DNA of 10,702 nucleotides from Candidatus Hermodarchaeota archaeon (GTDB lineage Archaea; Asgardarchaeota; Hermodarchaeia; Hermodarchaeales; Hermodarchaeaceae): NCBI GenBank assembly GCA_016839995.1, contig JAEOTD010000124.1, positions 1 through 10,702 on the forward strand, written 5' to 3'. A model generated the notes under the pieces. That model made no database searches, was not told the origin of the DNA, and saw only the letters and a program-made list of their open reading frames with translations. Both the position numbers and the translations under genes were made by a program. Each line of letters begins with the position of its first letter. The first letter of the stretch is position 1. Shown here one piece after another: positions 1 to 4,961 of this stretch.

Positions 1-6
1 ACCCGT

Positions 7-81
7 GGGGTGATAGATCAATGGTAGATCGCGTGCCTCGCACGCACGAGGTTCCGGGTTCAAGTCCCGGTCACTCCACCA
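7..81 (+). tRNA. tRNA-Ala (anticodon CGC)
   Basis: The cloverleaf folds fully. The acceptor is GGGGTGA (7-13) against TCACTCC (71-77), with discriminator A78 and encoded CCA (79-81). The D stem is GATC/GATC, the anticodon stem CGTGC/GCACG, and the T stem CCGGG/CCCGG around TTCAAGT. The anticodon CGC is at 39-41 and reads alanine codon GCG. The G3:U70 wobble pair, the identity element for alanyl-tRNA synthetase, is present (G9 with T75). There is no intron. The promoter lies outside the window. Confidence 0.96.
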
Positions 82-112
82 CTCTCACTCAACAACACCT
101 CGCTGGCAAAAC

Positions 113-121
113 TCATATAAG
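113..121 (+). promoter_or_regulatory. TATA box for tRNA-Ile
   Basis: TCATATAAG is centred about 41 bp upstream of the mature 5' end of tRNA-Ile. That is consistent with an archaeal TBP site followed by a short pre-tRNA leader removed by RNase P. Confidence 0.55.
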
Positions 122-157
122 CAACCATTTCCACGCCCAACATCCCACACCTTTCGT

Positions 158-234
158 GGCTCGGTGGCCTAGCCTGGTGGGGCACTCGGCTGATAACCGA
201 GTGGTCGCGGGTTCAAATCCCGTCCGAGCCACCA
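158..234 (+). tRNA. tRNA-Ile (anticodon GAT)
   Basis: The acceptor is GGCTCGG (158-164) against CCGAGCC (224-230), with discriminator A231 and encoded CCA (232-234). The anticodon stem is CTCGG/CCGAG and the loop CTGATAA, giving anticodon GAT at 192-194 (Ile, codons AUC/AUU). The T stem is GCGGG/CCCGT around TTCAAAT. There is no intron. It lies 76 bp after tRNA-Ala with its own TATA box, so the two are probably separately transcribed. Confidence 0.96.
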
Positions 235-290
235 TTTCCTCTATTGTAGAGACAAAATAGTATGTAGCAAATTATTGCAATATCTGATAG

Positions 291-321
291 TTTTTCGCTG
301 AAGTTTTTGCATGTGTTTTTT
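291..321 (+). terminator. Three T-tracts, likely archaeal terminator
   Basis: T5 (291-295), T5 (304-308) and T6 (316-321) follow one another downstream of tRNA-Ile. Archaeal RNA polymerase terminates at such U-rich tracts. They sit immediately before the next TATA box (326-334), which fits insulation of the tRNA unit from the next transcript. Confidence 0.4.
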
Positions 322-325
322 CGCC

Positions 326-334
326 TTTATATAG
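326..334 (+). promoter_or_regulatory. TATA box for micro-ORF A
   Basis: TTTATATAG is a strong archaeal TATA element. A start site 25-27 nt downstream (about 356) would give a leader of about 30 nt that includes the Shine-Dalgarno GGAGG at 371-375 and the ATG at 387. No other + strand gene lies downstream that it could serve. Confidence 0.55.
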
Positions 335-386
335 AATCTTCTGAACGCTTCCATTAGCTAATAACCTCATGGAGGCATCTAACACA

Positions 387-419
387 ATGTACCCTGCACG
401 AGACCCATTTCCATCATAA
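387..419 (+). CDS. Micro-ORF A, ten-residue proline peptide MYPARDPFPS
   Basis: ATG at 387 is followed by nine codons and TAA. A Shine-Dalgarno GGAGG (371-375) lies 11 nt upstream and a clean TATA box further up (326-334). An in-frame ATG at 369 overlaps the SD and would add MEASNT; I prefer 387 because the SD serves it. The peptide matches micro-ORF B position for position: M, aromatic, P, x, R, x, P, x, P, x, stop. Both share the leader GGAGGCATC and the same spacer length. The match to a second, independently placed copy is the main argument that it is translated. Function is unknown; possibilities are a signalling peptide, a leader peptide or a small-protein toxin. The ORF stops 46 bp before the 3' end of the convergent large regulator gene. 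Confidence 0.5.
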   Translation: MYPARDPFPS

Positions 420-464
420 GCACTGAAAAAAATTCCAATGAGGAGTGAACTGCATCAAATCATA

Positions 465-2351
465 TTATGGTAAAGTAGTTCGCTCCCATTTCCACTCTCT
501 TTTTTCAAAGTCATAATTTTGAGATTGCACTGGATATTCAAATCCACTAATCGATTGCCAAGAAGGCTTTGTTTCTATAATTGTATCAATGTCATGTTGG
601 GAAATCAGTTTACGAATTCCAGAAAGTACCTCAACTGCACTATCATTTGGAATATAAAGAAATATCATTCCATACCCATTATCAAAATTTATTCCGTTTA
701 GATTTGGAAAAACACTCAATGATCGTTGAACTTGCTCGGTTACTGCTTTTACTTCTTTGATATAAATTTGAATTACCGAATCAAGCCCTAAATGCAAAGG
801 AAACATTCCTTTAACATAACTTACATTCATTTTTTCTAATTGCTTGATTCGCCGGCGGTAAATCATGTGAGCAGTTTCAGAAATGCCAGCCTGTCGAAGT
901 TCTTTAGAAGCCTGTGGTGTTACTCGATCAGTGATTTGGTGAATGTCTGCAGCACGGAGAAAATAGGTGAAGTCTTCTTTTCGCAATTCAATCGGGTATT
1001 TTTCACTATTCTTTAGGAGATCATATGACATGGTTGATTTGGAGAGCGTTGGAATTGGGATCTCATACTTGTCATTGAAGATGGCTTGCATTTGATGAAG
1101 TTGGATTGCGAGATCGTTGGGCCATCCTTGGTTAGGCCTGTATAAGTCCAGGTTCCAGATTTGAATAATGGATGCAGTACGAAGGGGGTTGATTGGGAGT
1201 AGATTGTGGCGCTGGGTAAGGTCAATAAGCCAGTCTAAGAATTGAGCTGAGTTCTTGGTGGGGATAAAGATGCGGCAGTGGAGCTGGGATTTTCGGATTG
1301 GATTAATGAACCACGTATAAGGTGTGTTGCTGAGGATTTCGATGATGCGTTGACGGGTTTTAAGTTCGGGTGTTTTAATCAGAAGTTCATAAGGGGTTAG
1401 ACCTATCAAAGGAAGGTTGATGAAATGGTTGAGGCGGAGGAGGTGACGTTGGGCCAGTGTGGTGAGGTGTTTGCTGAGGCTAGCGTTGCTCATGTTGAGT
1501 TGATCGGCTAGATGACTTTGGTGGAGGGAAGAAGTGAGATTGCTAAGTGCGGTGAGGATGTGATGTTCAGGTTCGGTGAGAGGGATGTGGGTTTCGAGCA
1601 TCCAGCGTTCGAGGGCTGCGGTGAAGGTGGGGGTTGTGAGGGGAATGTGGGTGGTGGGGCGGATGGTGTTTAGCCATGGAATAGCGCGTCTAAGGAACGT
1701 ACCGGTGACTACTTGGTCGAAAAGGGAGAATCCGAATGGCCCGTCATAGATGTAATGTTGATAATGTTGGGGTGGTGATACCTGCTTCCAGAGAGCTGTG
1801 AGGATTTCTCGGTCGGATTTTGTCCAGTCACCATATTGAAGACCAGCGTAGAGACCTAAGTCAGCAGTCTCAGGAATATGCCGTAAATGAGGAAGTAAGA
1901 AGGAGAGGAGAGCTTCTCGCCATAATACCCAGTCCAGAACATTCGCATCAGCTTCTTTGAAGTTGTGGGTCAAAGTTACCTGCCAACCGCCACGAGGACG
2001 ACCAGTTAGATAGGTTTCAATAGCACCGAATCGTGGACAATCATAGGTTAAAGGAGTGTCTCCCCATGTGAGACGGAGAATACGGTCTTTGTGGCGAGGT
2101 AGAGGGTTGACAGCAAGTAGGGTGGTTAACTGGTCTTGTTTGCGATGAAACCGTTCTAATAATTCACGAGCCCTCGATGCCACTATCTTATCATCCTTCG
2201 ATGTGATGATAATACAAGGGTTTGAGGGTAATTCAATTTTCTGATTTCTGTGGAACCAGATACATTCACCTGGATTTCTTTCTAAATTCTTCCATGAAAT
2301 GTAGATATTTAAAAAAAGTAAAGGGGAAACCCTTTCAGGTTTCCATTTCAT
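465..2351 (-). CDS. Large two-module winged-helix/RAM regulator, paralogue 1 (628 aa)
   Basis: I do not recognise a named family, but the domain order can be read. Residues about 60-255 form a domain shared with the neighbouring paralogue (PRFGAIE near 106, LWREA near 143, PETADLGLY near 160, ALERWM near 246). Residues about 259-312 look like a MarR/Lrp-like winged helix. Residues about 315-400 form an alpha/beta stretch resembling an Lrp-type RAM (ACT-like) effector domain. After a variable linker, about 455-515 form a second HTH (ETAHMIYRRRIKQLEK, typical of an Lrp recognition helix). Residues about 517-600 are a second RAM-like domain, followed by the conserved tail NYDFEK-x-x-W-x-W...TLP. 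Inference: a cytosolic DNA-binding regulator with two ligand-sensing folds.

The start is uncertain. The ATG at 2351 directly follows a stop codon and has no SD. The first 56 residues have no match in the paralogue and contain an internal TATA-like element. GTG at 2183 is the only other early start. Base composition breaks inside the gene (see findings). Confidence 0.8.
   Translation of the reverse strand: MKWKPERVSPLLFLNIYISWKNLERNPGECIWFHRNQKIELPSNPCIIITSKDDKIVASRARELLERFHRKQDQLTTLLAVNPLPRHKDRILRLTWGDTPLTYDCPRFGAIETYLTGRPRGGWQVTLTHNFKEADANVLDWVLWREALLSFLLPHLRHIPETADLGLYAGLQYGDWTKSDREILTALWKQVSPPQHYQHYIYDGPFGFSLFDQVVTGTFLRRAIPWLNTIRPTTHIPLTTPTFTAALERWMLETHIPLTEPEHHILTALSNLTSSLHQSHLADQLNMSNASLSKHLTTLAQRHLLRLNHFINLPLIGLTPYELLIKTPELKTRQRIIEILSNTPYTWFINPIRKSQLHCRIFIPTKNSAQFLDWLIDLTQRHNLLPINPLRTASIIQIWNLDLYRPNQGWPNDLAIQLHQMQAIFNDKYEIPIPTLSKSTMSYDLLKNSEKYPIELRKEDFTYFLRAADIHQITDRVTPQASKELRQAGISETAHMIYRRRIKQLEKMNVSYVKGMFPLHLGLDSVIQIYIKEVKAVTEQVQRSLSVFPNLNGINFDNGYGMIFLYIPNDSAVEVLSGIRKLISQHDIDTIIETKPSWQSISGFEYPVQSQNYDFEKREWKWERTTLP
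2304..2313 (-). promoter_or_regulatory. Possible internal TATA element within the annotated 5' end of paralogue 1
   Basis: On the minus strand the sequence reads TTTAAATATC, preceded by a T-run. A transcript starting about 25 nt downstream would lack the ATG at 2351 and use the GTG at 2183. This supports a shorter protein that matches the start of homology with the paralogue. It could also be chance in AT-rich DNA. Confidence 0.3.
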
Positions 2352-2426
2352 AGGCTATAATGTACATCATGAAAATCCCAAAGATTATGATGTAATTTTG
2401 AGTGCCAACTTGTGGGACATTGTGGA

Positions 2427-2459
2427 CTAGTGAGGTTCAGGACGCCTAGGGGGCCACAT
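2427..2459 (-). CDS. Micro-ORF B, ten-residue proline peptide MWPPRRPEPH
   Basis: On the minus strand, ATG (2459-2457) is followed by nine codons and TAG. The Shine-Dalgarno GGAGG occupies 2475-2471, with an 11-nt spacer as in micro-ORF A. The leader GGAGGCATC is identical to that of A, and the sequence around the ATG is ACAATGT in both. The encoded pattern M-aromatic-P-x-R-x-P-x-P-x-stop is that of A. A TATA element lies upstream (2509-2516). The ORF ends 76 nt before the ATG of the large regulator on the same strand and no T-tract separates them. It may therefore be a leader peptide in the regulator mRNA, or an independent peptide gene. Function is unknown. Confidence 0.5.
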   Translation of the reverse strand: MWPPRRPEPH

Positions 2460-2508
2460 TGTATATGATGCCTCCGGGGATTATCTAATCTTGTCACCAA
2501 AAATTCTC

Positions 2509-2516
2509 ATTTAAAG
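2509..2516 (-). promoter_or_regulatory. TATA box for micro-ORF B and paralogue 1
   Basis: CTTTAAAT on the minus strand is centred near 2512 and predicts transcription from about 2486. That gives a short leader containing the SD (2475-2471) and the ATG of micro-ORF B. No closer alternative promoter for the upstream ATG of the large regulator is evident. Confidence 0.5.
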
Positions 2517-2522
2517 TCAATT

Positions 2523-2560
2523 TTTTGTTAGCAAAAATTCAGCAGTTCGCTTTTGAAAAA
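2523..2560 (-). terminator. T-rich tracts after paralogue 2
   Basis: Downstream of the stop of the 578-aa gene, the minus strand carries two T5 runs (in CCATTTTTC and GAATTTTTGC). These precede the promoter of micro-ORF B. They are plausible archaeal U-tract termination sites separating the two regulator transcripts. Confidence 0.3.
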
Positions 2561-2589
2561 TGGACATTTTGTGCAGATTTGAAATTTGA

Positions 2590-4326
2590 TTAAACAGTGC
2601 GCGGGAGTGGAAGGGTGTCCTTTGTCCATATCCACCTGTTTTTTTCAAAATCGTAGTTAATAGAGTCTATTGTGTATGGTCCAGTCCAGCCATATGCTTC
2701 CCATGCGGGTTTAATTGCAGTTTTTGCGTGAATATCAAGATTCCTAAATAAATCGTCTAATGATTTTTTAAAAAATACAGCAGTCTCTGATGGTATGAGA
2801 AGGGTGGCAACACCTGTTCCATCTTCAAATATTCTCCCTGCGATATGTGGGAATAGCTGACAGGCTGAGAAGATTCGGTGCGTTTCTTCTTTTGATGATT
2901 CAAGATGTACATAAAGCGCCGTGTTTAGTCCAATATTTAGCAACCCAAGTCCGATTGGCGGACTAATTACTTTGTGTTTTTCAAGATAACTAACCCGTCG
3001 TCGGTAGGCCATGTGTTCGGATTCTCTGTACCCTGCCTGTCTCAATTCATGCGATTCAAAGAACTTCATGTGATAAGTTGCAAGAAAAGCATCGGAAGCT
3101 CTTTGCATGTAAATGAGGTCTTGTTGTCTAATCTTGATATCCTTTTTCCGATGACTAGAACTCATTTTGAATGAGTTGATGGGAGGTAGATGTTGAGTCC
3201 ATTCTTCTGAAATTAATCTCGAGAAATTATCAAACATTGATTCGATTTCGATTAACCAGCCACCATTGTTTGGATTGTATTGATCAAAATTTCTAGCATG
3301 AACCCTTTCAGAAATCAATCTTAGTATAGGTTGCATGAGATTATAGCTAGAAGCGATTTGTTTTAGCCATTGGCGGAAACGTGTCATTCGTTCTGTTGGG
3401 ATTAAAAATGATGCTAGGAGTTGGTTATCAAATTCTTGAATTGCTAGTGCAAATCGAATTCTTGAAATTAATTTCATAAGAGAATTAATAATGGACATTT
3501 TCGAGGTTGTGAATTGTACAGTAATTGGTTGGAGACCAAGAATTGGATAATTATCAAAGATTATCAGGCGCAGAAGATGTTTTTCTGCTAGTCTTCTAAT
3601 AACTTGGCTTATGGTTGGTTGGCGAAGTTTGAGTTTTTTTGCTAATTCTATTTGTGAACAGGTTAAGCAGTGATTCAATCCTCGTAGGATTTTAAGCTCG
3701 ATTGGACGTAATACTCTATGATAGTTAAACATCCAGCGCTCGAGGTTCTCAGAATATGTACCTGTATTCATAGGTGTAGACAATTTGATGAACGGTTTAA
3801 ACCAATCTTTTACCATTTTGAGGAATTTACCATCAACCAAATTATCGAAGTATTCAAACCCCGCAGTGGGGTAATAACGATAAAAGGTATAATCTATTGA
3901 TGGTGAAATTGTTTGCCAGATTTGTAAGAACTGATTTCGCTGTTTTTTAGTTCTTAGAGCATATCGATAATAACAATAAAGCCCTAGATCAGCAGCTTCT
4001 GGAACTTGTCGAATGAAGTAAGGAAGGTGGGTGAGATAAGCTTCACGCCACAGAATTGAATCAAGGTACTTCGAGTATTGAGTGAGTAGATCTTGGGAAA
4101 GTTCAAGGCTGAACTGGTTCTTTTCATCTTTTTGTTCTATTACACCATATCGGGGTCCGGTGAGTTTCAGTGGAAAAGGAATGAAGTTGATTGTTGTATA
4201 GTAATCGATGGGGGGAGAATCAACTATGCTTGTAACGGTTTTTGTGATATTGGAGAATGCAGTGTTAGCTTCCGCTTGGAATTGTGTTAGAGATATGGTT
4301 TGTTTTGGGGGGTTGGTGGGGGTCAT
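2590..4326 (-). CDS. Large two-module winged-helix/RAM regulator, paralogue 2 (578 aa)
   Basis: This is a full-length paralogue of the adjacent 628-aa gene. Shared anchors appear in the same order: PRYGVIE (about 58-64), LWREAYL (about 92), VPEAADLGLY (about 108), NLERWM (about 194), HTH1 about 207-257, RAM-like fold about 262-340, HTH2 about 400-455 (HELRQAGYRESEHMAYRRR, with spacing as in paralogue 1), RAM-like fold about 458-540, and the tail NYDFEKNRWIWTKDTLP at 557-573. Divergence at the protein level is considerable, so the duplication is not recent.

It starts at ATG 4326. Its N-terminus is about 50 residues shorter than the annotated start of paralogue 1. AGGA lies 12 nt upstream, a weak SD. 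No transmembrane segment or signal peptide is visible. Role inferred: transcription regulator with duplicated Lrp-like modules; ligand and targets unknown. Confidence 0.82.
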   Translation of the reverse strand: MTPTNPPKQTISLTQFQAEANTAFSNITKTVTSIVDSPPIDYYTTINFIPFPLKLTGPRYGVIEQKDEKNQFSLELSQDLLTQYSKYLDSILWREAYLTHLPYFIRQVPEAADLGLYCYYRYALRTKKQRNQFLQIWQTISPSIDYTFYRYYPTAGFEYFDNLVDGKFLKMVKDWFKPFIKLSTPMNTGTYSENLERWMFNYHRVLRPIELKILRGLNHCLTCSQIELAKKLKLRQPTISQVIRRLAEKHLLRLIIFDNYPILGLQPITVQFTTSKMSIINSLMKLISRIRFALAIQEFDNQLLASFLIPTERMTRFRQWLKQIASSYNLMQPILRLISERVHARNFDQYNPNNGGWLIEIESMFDNFSRLISEEWTQHLPPINSFKMSSSHRKKDIKIRQQDLIYMQRASDAFLATYHMKFFESHELRQAGYRESEHMAYRRRVSYLEKHKVISPPIGLGLLNIGLNTALYVHLESSKEETHRIFSACQLFPHIAGRIFEDGTGVATLLIPSETAVFFKKSLDDLFRNLDIHAKTAIKPAWEAYGWTGPYTIDSINYDFEKNRWIWTKDTLPLPRTV

Positions 4327-4385
4327 TGAAGGAGGGTTCCTGTTGTGGTTCTCCCGTGAGCTTTCTTTACATGGAGGATTAGTTT

Positions 4386-4393
4386 CTTAATAG
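4386..4393 (-). promoter_or_regulatory. Candidate TATA box for paralogue 2
   Basis: CTATTAAG on the minus strand lies about 60 bp upstream of the ATG at 4326 and would give a leader of roughly 40 nt. It is a moderate match only. Confidence 0.35.
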
Positions 4394-4427
4394 TATTGGG
4401 AGCAGGAGCTGAAGGATGTGCGTGGAG

Positions 4428-4437
4428 TTTTTTTATG
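4428..4437 (+). promoter_or_regulatory. TATA-like element ahead of the structured RNA region
   Basis: A T7 run followed by ATG (TTTTTTTATG) lies on the + strand just before the GC-rich island. It would place a start site near 4458. It could equally be a T-tract terminator for a + strand transcript. It is one of the few strand clues for the ncRNA. Confidence 0.3.
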
Positions 4438-4440
4438 ATT

Positions 4441-4640
4441 CCGCATTGGAACCACTGACGCGGCTGCTTGGTCGTGCTCCGGGTGGCTGATTGGTGCACG
4501 ATTAGTGGACTGGTTAGATGCCTCCTCCACTACGAGTTGTGCGCCTCCCATTGCTGGGATCCGACTACCGATTGAGGGTCCGGAAGTGTGCCGGGGGTAT
4601 AGTCTGGTAGTCGGGCACAGCCCCTGGGCGCCTGATACTA
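4441..4640 (+). ncRNA. Candidate structured ncRNA, GC-rich island with five helices; strand tentative
   Basis: By my count these 200 bp are about 60% GC, against AT-rich flanks. Inverted repeats: TCGTGC 4472-4477 with 4496-4501; TAGTGGA 4503-4509 with TCCACTA 4526-4532; TCCCA 4546-4550 with TGGGA 4555-4559 (TTGC loop); CCGACTACC 4561-4569 with GGTAGTCGG 4606-4614, enclosing CCGG 4580-4583 with 4591-4594; and GCGCC 4541-4545 with GGCGC 4627-4631, closing the last two. I looked for SRP RNA (GGAAG-AGCAGC helix 8, TGTAAC Alu), RNase P RNA and 5S motifs and found none.

The 16-nt loop 4510-4525 contains GTTAGATGCCTCC, complementary over 13 nt to the SD leader of micro-ORF A and over 9 nt to that of B. 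That pairing requires + transcription. A minus-strand alternative is a structured leader upstream of paralogue 2. The 85-codon minus ORF in this stretch has no recognisable protein features. Confidence 0.45.
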
Positions 4641-4669
4641 TCACACGATTTTGTTGAATGGAAAAGAAG

Positions 4670-4747
4670 TGGTAGCGGGGAATAGATTTGAACTATTGAT
4701 CTCGGGGTTATGAGCCCCGCGGGATATCCTGGCTACCCCACCCCGCT
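4670..4747 (-). tRNA. Initiator tRNA-Met (anticodon CAT)
   Basis: On the minus strand the acceptor AGCGGGG (4747-4741) pairs with CCCCGCT, with discriminator A and encoded CCA (4672-4670). The anticodon stem is CGGGG/CCCCG around CTCATAA. Three consecutive G:C pairs lie next to the anticodon loop and the first pair is A1:U72. Both are hallmarks of archaeal and eukaryotic initiator tRNA rather than elongator Met or Ile2. The T arm is AATAG-TTCAAAT-CTATT. There is no intron. A short T4 (4665-4662) follows the CCA and may terminate it. Confidence 0.95.
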
Positions 4748-4780
4748 AGTGAGAGGGTGATAGAGATGAGCTAGGGTAGT

Positions 4781-4790
4781 CGATTTAAGC
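4781..4790 (-). promoter_or_regulatory. TATA box for initiator tRNA-Met
   Basis: GCTTAAATCG on the minus strand is centred about 38 bp upstream of the mature 5' end of the tRNA, a usual distance for an archaeal tRNA promoter. Confidence 0.55.
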
Positions 4791-4863
4791 TTTGTGCCTT
4801 TGGGGGAGTGTTATTAATGTGCGATTTTGTTTCGATACTATAGTGCGAAATGTTTGTGGAGAT

Positions 4864-4871
4864 TAAATATT
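4864..4871 (+). promoter_or_regulatory. TATA box for micro-ORF C
   Basis: TTAAATAT at 4864-4871 predicts a start near 4893, a few bases before the ATG at 4901. The transcript would be leaderless or carry a very short leader. Confidence 0.45.
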
Positions 4872-4900
4872 ATTTTCAGGGTACAATGTTGGTGAAGAAT

Positions 4901-4939
4901 ATGTATCCAAAACCCGGAGATGAACCTGGTCCACTTTAA
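4901..4939 (+). CDS. Micro-ORF C, twelve-residue proline peptide MYPKPGDEPGPL
   Basis: ATG at 4901 with 11 further codons and TAA. GGTGA (4891-4895) lies 5 nt upstream of the ATG as a Shine-Dalgarno-like site. A TATA box (4864-4871) precedes it and a T8 run (4943-4950) follows the stop by 3 nt. Promoter, SD, ORF and terminator therefore fit within about 90 bp. The peptide begins MYP as in micro-ORF A and ends P-x-P-x-stop as in both A and B, but has two extra residues in the middle. An upstream in-frame ATG at 4886 would add MLVKN. Its leader lacks GGAGGCATC. Function is unknown. It converges on the 3' end of the VWA gene. Confidence 0.45.
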   Translation: MYPKPGDEPGPL

Positions 4940-4942
4940 CAG

Positions 4943-4950
4943 TTTTTTTT
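4943..4950 (+). terminator. T8 terminator after micro-ORF C
   Basis: An uninterrupted run of eight T residues lies on the + strand 3 nt after the TAA of micro-ORF C. It sits between two convergent transcripts. Confidence 0.5.
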
Positions 4951-4961
4951 GAAAGTTCATT

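Noticed and set aside
438..473. Extra small ORF MRSELHQIILW after micro-ORF A
   Set aside because: It lacks an SD at good spacing, does not share the micro-ORF pattern, and overlaps the end of the convergent regulator gene.
4591..4632. tRNA-like 5' half (GCCGGGGGTATAGTCTGGTA)
   Set aside because: It looks like a tRNA acceptor and D arm, but no anticodon arm, T arm or pairing 3' acceptor follows.
4441..4640. SRP RNA, RNase P RNA or 5S rRNA
   Set aside because: GTCCGGAAG at 4578-4586 resembles the SRP helix 8 tip, but the following AGCAGC strand and an Alu-domain TGTAAC are absent. RNase P core motifs and the 5S loop sequences are also absent, and the length is too short for archaeal SRP or RNase P RNA.
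4387..4644. 85-codon minus-strand ORF across the GC-rich island
   Set aside because: Its composition follows from the GC-rich inverted repeats. It has no domain, no SD, and many prolines, serines and histidines with no pattern. The structured RNA explanation fits better.
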